From Actinopolyspora xinjiangensis (GTDB lineage: Bacteria > Actinomycetota > Actinomycetes > Mycobacteriales > Pseudonocardiaceae), in assembly GCF_900104475.1 (NCBI RefSeq), contig NZ_FNJR01000005.1:124001-188000 (forward strand): a DNA stretch of 64,000 nt. The letters run 5' to 3'. A program made the translations under genes and the position numbers. Below, in pieces: positions 9,991 through 18,961 of this stretch. The notes below the pieces were generated by a model. It saw only the letters and a program-made list of their open reading frames with translations. It was not told the DNA's origin and made no database searches. Numbering within the stretch: the first letter of the stretch is position 1; the number at the start of each line of letters is the position of its first letter.

Positions 9991-10704
9991 TCAGCAGTGC
10001 ACGTCGCGTGCGGCCTCGAGCAACTTCCCGGACACGTCCGGTTCTCCTACCCGCTGCTGATCGGCCCCCTGGCTACGGTTCTCCTTCGCCCAGTTCCTGA
10101 GCTGTTGCAGCACTCGCTGGGCCTGCTGGGTGGCTCGAACGCTGTCGAACTCGGATCCCAGCGCCAGGTCCACCGTCGTACCGGAACGCTGGTCGCGCAC
10201 CAACTGCGCGCAGGGAGCCATCAGGCTCAGCGTGCGGGCCGCCCCGGCTCCAGCCCGGCCGTACCGGATCTGTCCGTGACACTTCAGGTCGAGGTCGGTG
10301 TAAACCGGGTCGTTGGCGGGTTCCCCGCCCTTCGCGAAACCGAGGCTGCTGAGTTCCTCACTGACCAGCGTGGCCTGGTTGGCCTCCCCATTGGCGTTGA
10401 ACACGTGCACCGGCACGTCCTGTGGTGGTATCGGCGCGGTGTCGTCCAGGGCGTCACGGGGAAGCATCGTGCCCGCCCGGGTCCTGGTGGGCGGGTCTCC
10501 CGGCTTGGCCGCCGAGGTTCCCGGGTCGGCGGCCGGCACGTTGCACCGGGTCGCCATCTCCACGGTCTCGGTCGACTCGAACACCCTGGTCCAGACGAAG
10601 CCGGACAGCAGTGCGAGTACGGCGAGCAGGATCAACGCGGGCAATGGACGCCGGCGTCGATACCGCGGACCCCGCAGCCCTCTTCCTGTGCTCGCGGTGG
10701 ACAC
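9991..10704 (-). CDS. cei: Envelope integrity protein Cei (LytR_C domain)
   Basis: A 237-residue protein with a basic N-terminus, one membrane anchor at about residues 22-40 (PLPALILLAVLALLSGFVW) and an extracytoplasmic LytR_C-like domain (VPVHVFNANGEANQATLVSEELSSLGF). The homologue Rv2700 (Cei) is needed for normal cell-envelope integrity and virulence in M. tuberculosis. Cys residues at about 54, 141, 164 and the C-terminal Cys may form disulfides outside the cell. The GTG start has GGAGGC about 9 nt upstream. It converges with suhB, the same arrangement as in mycobacteria. Confidence 0.88.
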   Translation of the reverse strand: MSTASTGRGLRGPRYRRRRPLPALILLAVLALLSGFVWTRVFESTETVEMATRCNVPAADPGTSAAKPGDPPTRTRAGTMLPRDALDDTAPIPPQDVPVHVFNANGEANQATLVSEELSSLGFAKGGEPANDPVYTDLDLKCHGQIRYGRAGAGAARTLSLMAPCAQLVRDQRSGTTVDLALGSEFDSVRATQQAQRVLQQLRNWAKENRSQGADQQRVGEPDVSGKLLEAARDVHC

Positions 10705-11226
10705 GTTCTGCCAGCCTCCCCTGATCGAGCCGTCGTTCGTCCCGGTGAGTTCGATCGAAACGGTCGCGTGCCGAATCGACTGTCCGCACGGCCAGCTTAG
10801 GTGTTGTAGCGAGGCTACGCGGCACCGCGCGGGCAGTCGTGTCGAAGTTGTTGCCCGCTGTAGTCCTCGTGTTGCGGACTCCCGGGACAGCGCGCACTAT
10901 CTCCGGTCACCGTCGGTGTGGTTCTCGGAGTTCTCGACGATCCCCACCCTGCCACGTCGTGAGGTGGTTCACCGGACTCCCGCGCGGCGGGCTGCAGCAC
11001 ATACCACACCTACGGGTGACCCGGTGCGTGTCCCGTTTCGGGATGAGCTACCCTTCCCGCGCTCCACGCTGTGACGGCGGAGGTTGGTCGCTCGTTTCGG
11101 GGGAACTTGGAGCGCAGGACAAACGGAGACCTCCGCCACTCTCGGGTGCGGGCACAAATTGGAGCCCTGGAACGTTGACCAGCGGCACACCATTGCAAAT
11201 CTCCACAAATGCAGGGGTGAAACGAG
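10705..11226. other. Divergent intergenic region between cei and DUF4193
   Basis: A stretch of 522 nt with no gene that I can support. It must hold promoters for both divergent neighbours. A possible -35 TTGACC at 11175-11180 precedes the DUF4193 gene, but the corresponding -10 (AAATCT, 16 nt later) is poor. Confidence 0.35.
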
Positions 11227-11529
11227 ATGGCCACCGACTACGACGCTCCGCGGCGCGGTGAGAGCGAGGATCTGCCGGAGGACTCGCTGGAGGAGCTCAA
11301 GGCCAAGCGCAATGACGCTCAGTCCGGTGCCGTGGACACGGACGAGGGTGAGATCGCGGACAATTTCGAGCTGCCGGGCGCCGACCTCTCCGGTGAGGAG
11401 ATGACGGTCAAGGTGCTGCCGAAGCAGGCCGACGAGTTCACCTGCTCCAGTTGCTTCCTGGTGCACCACCGCAACCGTTTGGCGGGGGAGCGCAACGGAA
11501 AGTACGTGTGCCGCGACTGCGCGGCCTGA
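11227..11529 (+). CDS. DUF4193 family zinc-ribbon protein
   Basis: A 100-residue protein beginning MATDYDAPRRGESEDLPEDS, a hallmark start for DUF4193, with an acidic middle and a C-terminal zinc ribbon formed by TCSSCFLVHHRNRL and VCRDCAA. The homologue Rv2699c is conserved across actinobacteria; function unknown. A weak AGGGGTGAAACGAG ribosome site precedes the ATG. It converges on DUF3093. Confidence 0.9.
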   Translation: MATDYDAPRRGESEDLPEDSLEELKAKRNDAQSGAVDTDEGEIADNFELPGADLSGEEMTVKVLPKQADEFTCSSCFLVHHRNRLAGERNGKYVCRDCAA

Positions 11530-11845
11530 ACTCCGCGGGCGGCGAGAGTTCGAGGCGGGCTGGATGTGAGACAGGGCACACGTCCAGTCCGCTGTCCCCG
11601 GCTCGGCAGGTGCCGGTAAGTACCAGCGGTGTCCCGGGGCGCGAGTTCCGTGGTGGAAGGACGCCCTCGGGGGCACCACGGGTGCCGGTGTCTCCCCGGA
11701 GATCCCGGCCCCGTCCCGCCCGGGCCGGCGAGGGTGGAGCTGCACCGTCGGGTGGTCCCACGGTTGCCGAACCGCTCGCGCGACATGTGAACATCGCGTC
11801 GCGCCGTCCGGGCCGGTGAGGGCCGCGCGCTCGTCCGGAAGTGCC
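11530..11845. other. Intergenic region between convergent DUF4193 and DUF3093
   Basis: A stretch of 316 nt without a gene. I see no clear hairpin terminator and no other structured element. Confidence 0.4.
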
Positions 11846-12364
11846 CTACTCGGAGTTCTCGACGGCCCCCAGCACCTCGGCGAGGCGTTCCGGATGACGC
11901 GTGCTGATCACCCAGTAGGGCGTCGGGTCGTCGGGGTCGTCCAACCAGATTCGCGCCGCCGTGGGAGCCCAGGGACTGTGCATCAGGAAGGCGGCCGGGT
12001 CCAGCTCCGGGCCCAGCGCCCGCCGTTTCCGCTCCCGGGGGATCACCTCGACATCGGACACGAAACGCAGCGGGAGCCGGGCGTCGCCGGCTCGTAGCTC
12101 CTCGTCGGTCACGACGACACGTGTTCTGCTGAGCCAGAGCGGCAGGGCCACCGAAAGCGGCAGCAACACCACGTAGGGCAGCCAGGCGCGAACGCCCGGA
12201 TATCCCATGTGCACCTCGGCTGCCAGCAGCGCGGCCGCGATCAGCGGCAGCGGCCAGCTCCACCACGACACGTGCAGCCGTTCGCGGTAGCGGACCGATC
12301 CGCCCGCGTCATTCGACCCGGTCGTGGGACCACTGTTGGGGACCGCTTCTGAACTATCCGACAC
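11846..12364 (-). CDS. DUF3093 family membrane protein
   Basis: A 172-residue protein with two adjacent membrane helices (about residues 35-85) followed by a cytoplasmic beta-rich domain. The segment [20 protein letters not shown] and the [20 protein letters not shown] region, then a C-terminal [16 protein letters not shown], are typical of DUF3093 (Rv2698). The fold resembles small PH-like membrane proteins. GTG at 12364 is chosen because a -10-like TACCCT lies exactly 6 nt upstream, which suggests a leaderless transcript; the frame stays open upstream but overlaps the dut gene. Function unknown. Confidence 0.82.
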   Translation of the reverse strand: MSDSSEAVPNSGPTTGSNDAGGSVRYRERLHVSWWSWPLPLIAAALLAAEVHMGYPGVRAWLPYVVLLPLSVALPLWLSRTRVVVTDEELRAGDARLPLRFVSDVEVIPRERKRRALGPELDPAAFLMHSPWAPTAARIWLDDPDDPTPYWVISTRHPERLAEVLGAVENSE

Positions 12365-12370
12365 GTCCTC

Positions 12371-12380
12371 AGGGTAGTCT
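12371..12380. promoter_or_regulatory. Overlapping divergent -10 boxes of DUF3093 and dut
   Basis: On the minus strand TACCCT (12371-12376) lies 6 nt from the DUF3093 GTG. On the plus strand TAGTCT (12375-12380) lies 8 nt from the dut GTG. The two boxes share 2 bp. No good -35 element is visible for either, and neither gene has a convincing Shine-Dalgarno sequence. Confidence 0.5.
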
Positions 12381-12388
12381 TGCGCCCC

Positions 12389-12895
12389 GTGCCAAGCGTG
12401 AAGGTCCTGCTTAATCGTCTCGACCCCGACGTGCCGCCGCCGTCCTACGCCAGAACCGGCGATGCCGGCGCGGATCTCGTCACCACCGAGGATCTCGTGC
12501 TGCCTCCCGGCAGGCGGGCCGTGGTGGGAACCGGCATCGCCGTGGCCCTCCCGGAGGGCTGTGCCGGGTTCGTGCATCCGCGCTCCGGACTCGCCGCCCG
12601 GTCGGGGCTCGGAGTGGTCAACGCTCCCGGAACCGTTGACGCGGGCTATCGGGGCGAGATCAAGGTGTGCTTGATCAACCACGATCCGGACCGGGAGATC
12701 GTGCTCCGGCGCGGGGACCGAATAGCCCAGTTGGTGGTGCAGCGTGTCGAACACGCTGTTTTCGAAGAGGTCGGCCAACTGCCGGAGTCGGTACGCGGTT
12801 CCGGCGGTTATGGTTCGACCGGAGGTCACGACGCGTTGACGGTTTCGGCCGAAGTCGGCGACACAGGCAATACGACCGGTAGTACGGAGGTCTGA
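12389..12895 (+). CDS. dut: dUTP diphosphatase (dUTPase)
   Basis: A 168-residue trimeric dUTPase that converts dUTP to dUMP and pyrophosphate, keeping uracil out of DNA and supplying dTMP synthesis. All five motifs can be read: [10 protein letters not shown] (motif 1), [12 protein letters not shown] (motif 2), [16 protein letters not shown] (motif 3, with catalytic Asp and Tyr), [10 protein letters not shown] (motif 4) and [12 protein letters not shown] (motif 5, P-loop-like). The GTG at 12389 follows a TAGTCT box by 8 nt, so translation is probably leaderless; TTG at 12380 is less likely. DUF3710 follows 4 nt after the stop. Confidence 0.96.
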   Translation: MPSVKVLLNRLDPDVPPPSYARTGDAGADLVTTEDLVLPPGRRAVVGTGIAVALPEGCAGFVHPRSGLAARSGLGVVNAPGTVDAGYRGEIKVCLINHDPDREIVLRRGDRIAQLVVQRVEHAVFEEVGQLPESVRGSGGYGSTGGHDALTVSAEVGDTGNTTGSTEV

Positions 12896-12899
12896 CGGG

Positions 12900-13535
12900 A
12901 TGTTCGGATGGCGCCGTCGCGACGGGCGCGAGGATGACGCGGGTGGCTCCGAGATCGGGGAGGACCACCACGGTGAGGTGGACTCCGTTCCCGAGGGCGG
13001 TCCCTACGACAGGCAGGAGGCCCCCCACGACGAGGTCGAGCGACTCGACCTCGGCTCGGTGCGGTTGCCCGTTCCGGAGAACAGCCAGCTGCAGGTGGAG
13101 GTGGATCCGGCGGGGCCCGTGCGAGCGGTGCACCTGTTGACTCCTTCCGGGCGGCTCACGGTCAGCGCGTTCGCCGCTCCCCGGACCGGAGACCTCTGGC
13201 AGGAGGTGCGACAGGAGCTGGTGGAGCAGCTGCGTTCCGACGGAGCCGAGGTCCGCCACGAGCAGGGCATCTGGGACACCGAGATCGTCGCCGACACGGA
13301 TCGGACGTCGCTGCGGTTCGTCGGGGTGGACGGGCCGCGCTGGTTGCTGCGCGGTGTGGCGGCCAGTCCTTCCGAGGACCTCGACGCGTGCACCAAGCTG
13401 CTCTACGCCGTGATCGACGAGACGATCGTCGACCGTGGTACGGAGCCGATGCCGGTGCGCACCCCGTTGCCGATAGAACTCCCGGAGGAGATCGCACAGC
13501 ACATCCAGCGACAGCAGGAACAGGCCGGAACCTGA
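12900..13535 (+). CDS. DUF3710 domain-containing protein
   Basis: A 211-residue soluble protein. An acidic N-terminus of about 45 residues precedes the DUF3710 core (VERLDLGSVRLPVPENSQLQ, GPVRAVHLLTPSGRLTVSAF, GPRWLLRGVAA). The homologue Rv2696c follows dut in mycobacteria. The gene begins 4 nt after the dut stop, and its GGAGGTCTGA ribosome site lies inside the end of dut, so the two are probably co-transcribed. Function unknown. Confidence 0.88.
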   Translation: MFGWRRRDGREDDAGGSEIGEDHHGEVDSVPEGGPYDRQEAPHDEVERLDLGSVRLPVPENSQLQVEVDPAGPVRAVHLLTPSGRLTVSAFAAPRTGDLWQEVRQELVEQLRSDGAEVRHEQGIWDTEIVADTDRTSLRFVGVDGPRWLLRGVAASPSEDLDACTKLLYAVIDETIVDRGTEPMPVRTPLPIELPEEIAQHIQRQQEQAGT

Positions 13536-13693
13536 CGACCGTTCGGAGTCCGGCCGGGGTGGGAACCGGTCTCGGGGAATCCTCTCCGACCGTGTTCTCG
13601 TTGTCCCGATGAGGCTGGACTACGAGACTAGGCTTGAATCGCACGGGTGGAACCCGCGCGGGCACACTGGCCCACTGCGCACGGGAGCGCGAG

Positions 13694-14071
13694 ATGAGCA
13701 ATACCCGAGACGGCTACTTCCGCCGCCTCGTACGCCGCCTCACGAGTGACGTCGCCGAACTCGACGCCGACGACCTCTCCGAGAGGTCCAGGGCGAGCGG
13801 AGCACGGCGCGCGTGTGATTGCAAATGTGGTGAACAGGCGGAGGTGCTGGGCCGCGTCCGTTGTGTCGGGATGGCTCCCAAGGCCTCGGTTCCCACGCTG
13901 GAGGCCGAGTTGTACGACGGTACGGACGGGGTGACCCTGGTTTGGCTCGGCAGACGTCAAATCACCGGGATCGAACCCGGTCGGACTATCAAGGCACGCG
14001 GTCGAATTGCCGATCGTGATGGTCACAAGGTTCTCTACAATCCCTACTACGAGTTGCAGAACACCGCATGA
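13694..14071 (+). CDS. OB-fold nucleic-acid-binding domain protein
   Basis: A 125-residue protein with an OB-fold of the tRNA_anti type (VLGRVRCVGMAPKASVPTLEAELYDGTDGVTLVWLGRRQITGIEPGRTI is read as strands 1-4). It corresponds to Rv2694c. A CDCKCG cluster at about residues 41-46 just before the fold is notable and could bind metal. The ATG start has GGGAG upstream. The stop overlaps the DUF3159 start by 4 nt (ATGA), so translation of the two is coupled. Probably binds single-stranded nucleic acid; the partner is unknown. Confidence 0.85.
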   Translation: MSNTRDGYFRRLVRRLTSDVAELDADDLSERSRASGARRACDCKCGEQAEVLGRVRCVGMAPKASVPTLEAELYDGTDGVTLVWLGRRQITGIEPGRTIKARGRIADRDGHKVLYNPYYELQNTA

Positions 14072-14880
14072 CTGAATCCGGTTCATCGACTCCGGACGGG
14101 ACGGATCCCGTCCGGAGTTTCAACGAGGCGTCCGACGGCGAATCCACCGAGGTGGCCGATCCACCCAGGGCGCCGTTCGGGGTGCGCGTTCCCGCCGCCG
14201 GGGCGGACGGAACCGAGCAGACACTGCTGCAGCAGATGGGCGGCGTCAGTGGCCTCGCCTACTCCGCCGTTCCCATCGTCGTGTTCGTGGTCGCCAACTC
14301 GCTGGTCGGTATGGTCCCGGCCATCTGGATCGCCGTCGCGAGCTCGCTGTTGCTGGCCGTGGTGCGGATCGTCCGTAAGGAACCCCTGCAACCCGCGATC
14401 TCGGGTGTGATCGGCGTGGCGGTGTGTTCCTTCATCGCCTACCGCACCGGGGACGCCAAGGGTTTCTTCCTGCTGGGAATCTGGACCAGCCTGCTCTACG
14501 GCGGCGTCTTCCTGGTCTCGATGCTCGTGCGGTGGCCCCTGGTGGGAGTCGCCTGGTCCTTGCTCAACGGGCAGGGGTTTCGGTGGCGACACCAGCGCGA
14601 AGCCATGACCGGTTACGATCTGGCTACGCTGGCCTGGACCGTGGTCTTCGTCGCCAAGTTCGTGGTGCAGCAGTGGCTCTACGCCGCGGACGAGACGGGG
14701 TGGCTCGCGGTGGCGCGCATCGCGATGAGCTATCCGCTCACGGCGCTGGCGTTGTTGGTCACGGTCTGGGCCATCCGACGGGCGGGCAAGGTGGCCGAGC
14801 GGGACGGTGGGACCGCTTCTCCGGGATCGGTGAGCGGCAGCGGCGACGTGGCCGCTCCGCGTCCCGGATCGGGGGTGTGA
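14068..14880 (+). CDS. DUF3159 family integral membrane protein
   Basis: A 270-residue protein with a hydrophilic N-terminus of about 60 residues and about six membrane helices. The segment TLLQQMGGVSGLAYSAVPIV and the loop GQGFRWRHQREAMTGYDLAT are characteristic of DUF3159 (Rv2693c). The start overlaps the OB-fold gene by 4 nt. A C-terminal Ser/Gly-rich tail is hydrophilic. Function unknown; its constant pairing with the OB-fold gene and with TrkA-type genes suggests a membrane role. Confidence 0.88.
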   Translation: MTESGSSTPDGTDPVRSFNEASDGESTEVADPPRAPFGVRVPAAGADGTEQTLLQQMGGVSGLAYSAVPIVVFVVANSLVGMVPAIWIAVASSLLLAVVRIVRKEPLQPAISGVIGVAVCSFIAYRTGDAKGFFLLGIWTSLLYGGVFLVSMLVRWPLVGVAWSLLNGQGFRWRHQREAMTGYDLATLAWTVVFVAKFVVQQWLYAADETGWLAVARIAMSYPLTALALLVTVWAIRRAGKVAERDGGTASPGSVSGSGDVAAPRPGSGV

Positions 14881-15023
14881 GGCCGTCCGGTAGGAACAGT
14901 GGAGCTCGGCTCCCTCGGTTCACCCCCGGGATGTTCGTGCCGTGGAACCCCGCCGCCGTACCACGTTTCGGCGGTGGGCCCAGGCGAGGCAATGACCAGC
15001 GGTGGCTCGCGCCTCGCGGTCAC

Positions 15024-15049
15024 CCGAGCGGGCCGGCCAGCCCGCTCGG
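15024..15049. terminator. Hairpin between convergent DUF3159 and ceoC
   Basis: A 10-bp perfect stem (CCGAGCGGGC) with a 6-nt loop lies between the converging DUF3159 and TrkA genes. There is no T-tract. Position suggests bidirectional termination. Confidence 0.45.
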
Positions 15050-15066
15050 ACTGGGTCTCCCGGCTC

Positions 15067-15738
15067 TCACTCCACGGCGGGCGGATCGTGCACCAGCTCG
15101 CTGATCCGCTGCTCCACGTCGCCCGAGGCGACGAAGAGCATCTCGTCGCCGGCCTCCAGCGGGTCGTCGGGTTGCGGGACGATGACCCGCCCGCCCCGGA
15201 GGATGGTGACCAGCGCGGCGTCCGACGGAAGCGTCAGATCGCGTACCCGTCGACCCGCCAGCGGGGTGCCCTCGGGCAGGGTCATCTCCACCAGGTTGGC
15301 CTGCCCCTGCCGCAACGTCATCAGCCGGACGATGTCGCCGACGCTGACAGCTTCCTCCACCATCGCGGCGAGCATGCGCGGTGTCGAGACCGCGACGTCG
15401 ACCCCCCACGCCTCGTTGAACAACCACTCGTTGCGGGGATCGTTCACCCGCGCCGCCACCCGCCGGACCGCGAACTCCGTCTTGGTCAGCAGCGAGACCA
15501 CCAGGTTCACCTTGTCGTCACCGGTGGCGGCTATTACCACGTCGCAGGTCTCGATGCCGGTCTCCTCCAGCGAGGAGAGCTCGCAGGCGTCGGCGTGTAC
15601 CCACTGAGCGCCGGGGATGGCCCTGGGCTGGTAGTTCTGCGCGGAGCGCTCGATGAGCATGACCTGGTGCCCGCCCTCGAGGAGTTCTCCGGCGATGGAC
15701 TGTCCGACCGCGCCTGCTCCGGCGATGGCGATGCGCAT
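15067..15738 (-). CDS. ceoC: TrkA family potassium uptake regulator (second of pair)
   Basis: A 223-residue RCK protein. The N-terminal NAD-binding Rossmann domain starts MRIAIAGAGAVGQSIAGELL, and the C-terminal RCK_C domain begins at about residue 140 (LVEMTLPEGTPLAGRRVRDL). Such proteins gate K+ channels or transporters in response to nucleotide. The start codon overlaps the stop of the upstream TrkA gene (TAATG), so both are made from one mRNA. The order matches ceoB-ceoC (Rv2691-Rv2692). No K+ pore gene is visible nearby other than the APC permease at 16822. Confidence 0.88.
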   Translation of the reverse strand: MRIAIAGAGAVGQSIAGELLEGGHQVMLIERSAQNYQPRAIPGAQWVHADACELSSLEETGIETCDVVIAATGDDKVNLVVSLLTKTEFAVRRVAARVNDPRNEWLFNEAWGVDVAVSTPRMLAAMVEEAVSVGDIVRLMTLRQGQANLVEMTLPEGTPLAGRRVRDLTLPSDAALVTILRGGRVIVPQPDDPLEAGDEMLFVASGDVEQRISELVHDPPAVE

Positions 15739-16403
15739 TACTCGGTCTCCTCGGGTGGGCGCTGCGCCGTTGCGGTGATCTCGGTGATCGTTCCCGACAG
15801 GGCCGCGATGTAGACGGCGTCGTCGGCCTGCACCACCGTGTCGGGTTTCGGCAGCACACCGTTGCCGAACCGCATGATGAACGCCACCCGGCAGCCGGTG
15901 GCGGTCTCCAGGTCACGGATGCGGCTGCCCACCCATCCCTCGTGCATCGGGAGTCGCAACACGGCCACTGACCCGGAGGGGTCCCGCCACTCCGTCGCCA
16001 CTCCCTCGGGGAGCAGCATCCGGAGGAACCTGTCCGTGGTCCACGGCACCGTGGCCACCGTCGGGATTCCCAGGCGCTGGTACACCTCGGCCCGCTTCGG
16101 ATCGTAGATTCGAGCGACCACGTGATCCACACCGAAGGTTTCCCTGGCGACGCGCGCGGAGACGATGTTGGAGTTGTCCCCGTTGGAAACGGCGGCGAAC
16201 GCCTCGGCCCGGCCTATCCCGGCTTCGGTGAGCACGTCCCGGTCGAAGCCGTTCCCGGTCACGCACTGACCGTGGAACTGCTTGCTCAGCCGGTGGAACG
16301 CCTCACCGTTCTTGTCCACCACCGCCACGGTGTGCTCCAGCCGTTGCAGTGCGGCCGCGAGGGAAGCCCCCACTCGGCCACAGCCCATGATCACGACATG
16401 CAC
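15738..16403 (-). CDS. ceoB: TrkA family potassium uptake regulator (first of pair)
   Basis: A 221-residue RCK protein starting VHVVIMGCGRVGASLAAAL, the nucleotide-binding loop, with Asp at the end of strand 2 (VAVVDKNGEAF). The RCK_C domain follows from about residue 135 (SVAVLRLPMHEGWVGSRIRD). It regulates potassium transport together with its partner. GTG at 16403 is chosen because GAGGAACCGG lies about 5 nt upstream and because it matches the ceoB N-terminus; the frame continues 150 nt further upstream without homology. Confidence 0.88.
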   Translation of the reverse strand: MHVVIMGCGRVGASLAAALQRLEHTVAVVDKNGEAFHRLSKQFHGQCVTGNGFDRDVLTEAGIGRAEAFAAVSNGDNSNIVSARVARETFGVDHVVARIYDPKRAEVYQRLGIPTVATVPWTTDRFLRMLLPEGVATEWRDPSGSVAVLRLPMHEGWVGSRIRDLETATGCRVAFIMRFGNGVLPKPDTVVQADDAVYIAALSGTITEITATAQRPPEETE

Positions 16404-16821
16404 GACCGGTTCCTCGCTCTCGGCTGGTTGCCGGACCCATCGCGACGGGATCCGTGCCCCTTCCCACAGCTCTGACAGTACCCGCCGGTGTTGTACGGCC
16501 CCCGTGTTTCGAAACGACCCGATCCGGTGGCGGATGACAGGTCTGATCGACACGGCGCGCTACGTCGAGGCGGGCCGGTGCACCGTATCGAGTGAGGCGG
16601 AGTTCTGTCCCTCAGGGGGGCGGCCCCGGGTGAGTCGTCCGATTCCGGTGCACGCTCCCGGGGGGGGGCGGGGAACTGCGAGGTAGTCGGTCGGCGTCCT
16701 CTCGCCGGTCGGCGAGGGGACTCTCCGCTCCCGCCACCCCTCCAGCGGCGGGACATCGCGCCCGGATCGATGTTTCGATCCCGCGGCGCTGGTTGGCGGG
16801 ATGCCTCCTACGCTCTTGGCC
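16404..16821. other. Divergent region between ceoB and the APC permease
   Basis: A stretch of 418 nt without a gene. It holds a run of 9 G residues ending at 16668 and, just before the permease, a -10-like TACGCT at 16809-16814 that lies 7 nt from the GTG start. A minus-strand TACTGT near 16480 could serve ceoB. Confidence 0.4.
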
Positions 16822-18828
16822 GTGTCCAAGCTCGCGACCGCGACCAAGCGCCTGCTGGTAGGACGACCGTTCCGCAGTGATCGGCTCTCCCGCACGCTGC
16901 TGCCCAAGCGCATCGCCCTGCCGGTGTTCGCCTCGGATCCGATGTCCAGCGTCGCCTACGCGCCGCAGGAAATCCTGCTCACGCTGTCGGTGGCCGGGGT
17001 CTCGGCGTACGCGATCAGCCCGTGGATCGGCCTGGTGGTGGTCGCGGTGATGCTGGTCGTGGTGGCCTCCTACCGCCAGAACGTTCGTGCTTACACCTCG
17101 GGCGGCGGTGACTACGAGGTCGCCACCGTCAACCACGGTCGTCGCTGGGGGCTCGTGGTCGCCAGCGCGTTGCTGGTCGACTACGTGCTCACCGTGGCTG
17201 TGTCGATCTCCTCGGCGGCAGCCAACATAGGCTCGATCATACCTTTCGTGGCCACGCACAAGGTCGCGTTCGCCGTGGGGGCCATCGCGCTGCTAACTGC
17301 GTTGAACCTTCGGGGCGCCCGCGAGTCCGGGACCACCTTCGCCGTGCCGACCTACGCCTTCGTGCTGGGTATCCTCGGCATGATCGTCGTGGGGCTGTAC
17401 CGCACCTACGTGCTCGGTGACGAGCTGCGCGCCGAGAGCGCGGGGTTCGAACTGGCGCGGGAACCCTCCCAGATAGCCGGACTCGGTTTCGCGTTCCTCG
17501 TGCTGCGGGCCTTCTCCTCGGGCAGCGCCGCGTTGACCGGGGTGGAGGCCATCAGCAACGGCGTCCCCGCATTCCGCAAGCCCAAACCGCGCAACGCGGC
17601 CACGACCCTGCTGATGATGGGGTTGATCGCCGTCACCATGTTCATGGGGCTGCTCATGCTGGCCCGCATCACCGGTGTGGTCATCGCGGAGGACCCGCGG
17701 CACCAGCTCGTCGGGGCGCCGGAGGGGTACGAGCAGAAGACGCTGATCGCGCAGCTCGCGCACGCGGTGTTCGGTGGTTTCAGCCCAGCCGTCTACTACC
17801 TGATCTTCTTCACCGGCCTCGTCCTGGTGCTGGCGGCCAACACCGCGTTCAACGGTTTCCCGCTGCTCGGTTCGGTCCTGGCGCAGGACCGGTACCTTCC
17901 CCGGCAGTTGCACACCCGCGGTGACAGGCTCGCCTTCTCCAACGGCATCCTGTTCCTGGCCGGATTCGCCATCGTGCTGGTCCTGGTGTTCGAGGCCGAG
18001 GTCACCAAGCTGATCCAGCTCTACATCGTCGGCGTCTTCGTCTCGTTCACGCTCAGCCAGAGCGGCATGATCAGGCACTGGAACCGGCGGTTACGCACCG
18101 AGGAGGACCCCGCCGCGCGGGCGAGCATGCGCCGGGCGCGCGTGATCAATTCGATCGGTCTCGCCATGACGGCCACGGTGCTTCTCATCGTGCTGATCAC
18201 GAAATTCGTGCACGGTGCCTGGATCGCGATCGCGGCCATGGCGGCCGGCTACGTGCTGATGCGCGGCATCCGCAAGCACTACGACCGGGTCAGCGAGGAA
18301 TTGCGGCGCACCGACGGCCCGGCCGTGCTGCCGTCCCGCAACTACGGACTGGTGCTGGTCTCGCAGCTGCACCTGCCGAGTATGCGGGCACTGGCCTACG
18401 CGCGCGCCACGCGTCCCGACGAGCTGGAGGCCATCACCGTCAACGTCGACGACTCGGACACCAGGCGACTCGTCGCGGCGTGGGAGGAGCGTGAGATCGC
18501 GGTGCCGCTCAAGGTGCTCGAATCCCCTTACCGGGAGATCACTCGTCCCATCGTGGACTACGTGAAGCGGATCCGGCGGGACAGTCCCCGCGACGTGGTG
18601 ACCGTTTTCATCCCGGAGTACGTGGTCGGTCGTTGGTGGGAGCAGCTGCTGCACAATCAGAGTGCGCTCCGTCTCAAGAGCAGGTTGTTGTTCGAGCCGG
18701 GTGTGATGGTCACCAGCGTCCCTTGGCAGTTGGAGTCCTCCACCAGGGTGGATCTGCGCGCGCCCACGCCGCGCGGTTCGGTGCGTTGGGGAGCCGGGCA
18801 GGACGAGAAGGGCAACGGACGACGTTGA
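16822..18828 (+). CDS. APC family permease
   Basis: A 668-residue amino acid-polyamine-organocation family transporter with about 12 membrane helices over the first 480 residues and a cytoplasmic C-terminal domain of about 180 residues. The N-terminal LLPKRIALPVFASDPMSSVA and YTSGGGDYEVATVNHGRR are highly conserved in this actinobacterial group (Rv2690c). The C-terminal domain resembles universal-stress-like domains fused to APC transporters. Divergent transcription from ceoB/ceoC suggests a link with ion homeostasis, but the substrate is unknown. The GTG at 16822 fits a leaderless mRNA (TACGCT 7 nt upstream); ATG at 16801 is an alternative. Confidence 0.88.
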   Translation: MSKLATATKRLLVGRPFRSDRLSRTLLPKRIALPVFASDPMSSVAYAPQEILLTLSVAGVSAYAISPWIGLVVVAVMLVVVASYRQNVRAYTSGGGDYEVATVNHGRRWGLVVASALLVDYVLTVAVSISSAAANIGSIIPFVATHKVAFAVGAIALLTALNLRGARESGTTFAVPTYAFVLGILGMIVVGLYRTYVLGDELRAESAGFELAREPSQIAGLGFAFLVLRAFSSGSAALTGVEAISNGVPAFRKPKPRNAATTLLMMGLIAVTMFMGLLMLARITGVVIAEDPRHQLVGAPEGYEQKTLIAQLAHAVFGGFSPAVYYLIFFTGLVLVLAANTAFNGFPLLGSVLAQDRYLPRQLHTRGDRLAFSNGILFLAGFAIVLVLVFEAEVTKLIQLYIVGVFVSFTLSQSGMIRHWNRRLRTEEDPAARASMRRARVINSIGLAMTATVLLIVLITKFVHGAWIAIAAMAAGYVLMRGIRKHYDRVSEELRRTDGPAVLPSRNYGLVLVSQLHLPSMRALAYARATRPDELEAITVNVDDSDTRRLVAAWEEREIAVPLKVLESPYREITRPIVDYVKRIRRDSPRDVVTVFIPEYVVGRWWEQLLHNQSALRLKSRLLFEPGVMVTSVPWQLESSTRVDLRAPTPRGSVRWGAGQDEKGNGRR

Positions 18829-18961
18829 GCGGTCCCGGTCGTGCCCCACTTCGGGTGCGGTGTTCCTCGTTCGTTCCCGGGCTCCTGGTAGCGGCCCCCA
18901 CCCCGTGCTCGACCCGTCCGCCGGTAGGAGGGCGAGATTTCCACCGATTGGAGCTACTCAG

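Noticed and set aside
9580-10800. 406-codon plus-strand frame over the suhB end and cei
   Set aside because: Overlaps two recognised genes in other frames and has no protein features.
13955-13990. tRNA-like T-arm (minus strand GGGTTCGATCCC)
   Set aside because: It is within the OB-fold coding sequence; no acceptor, D or anticodon arm is found around it.
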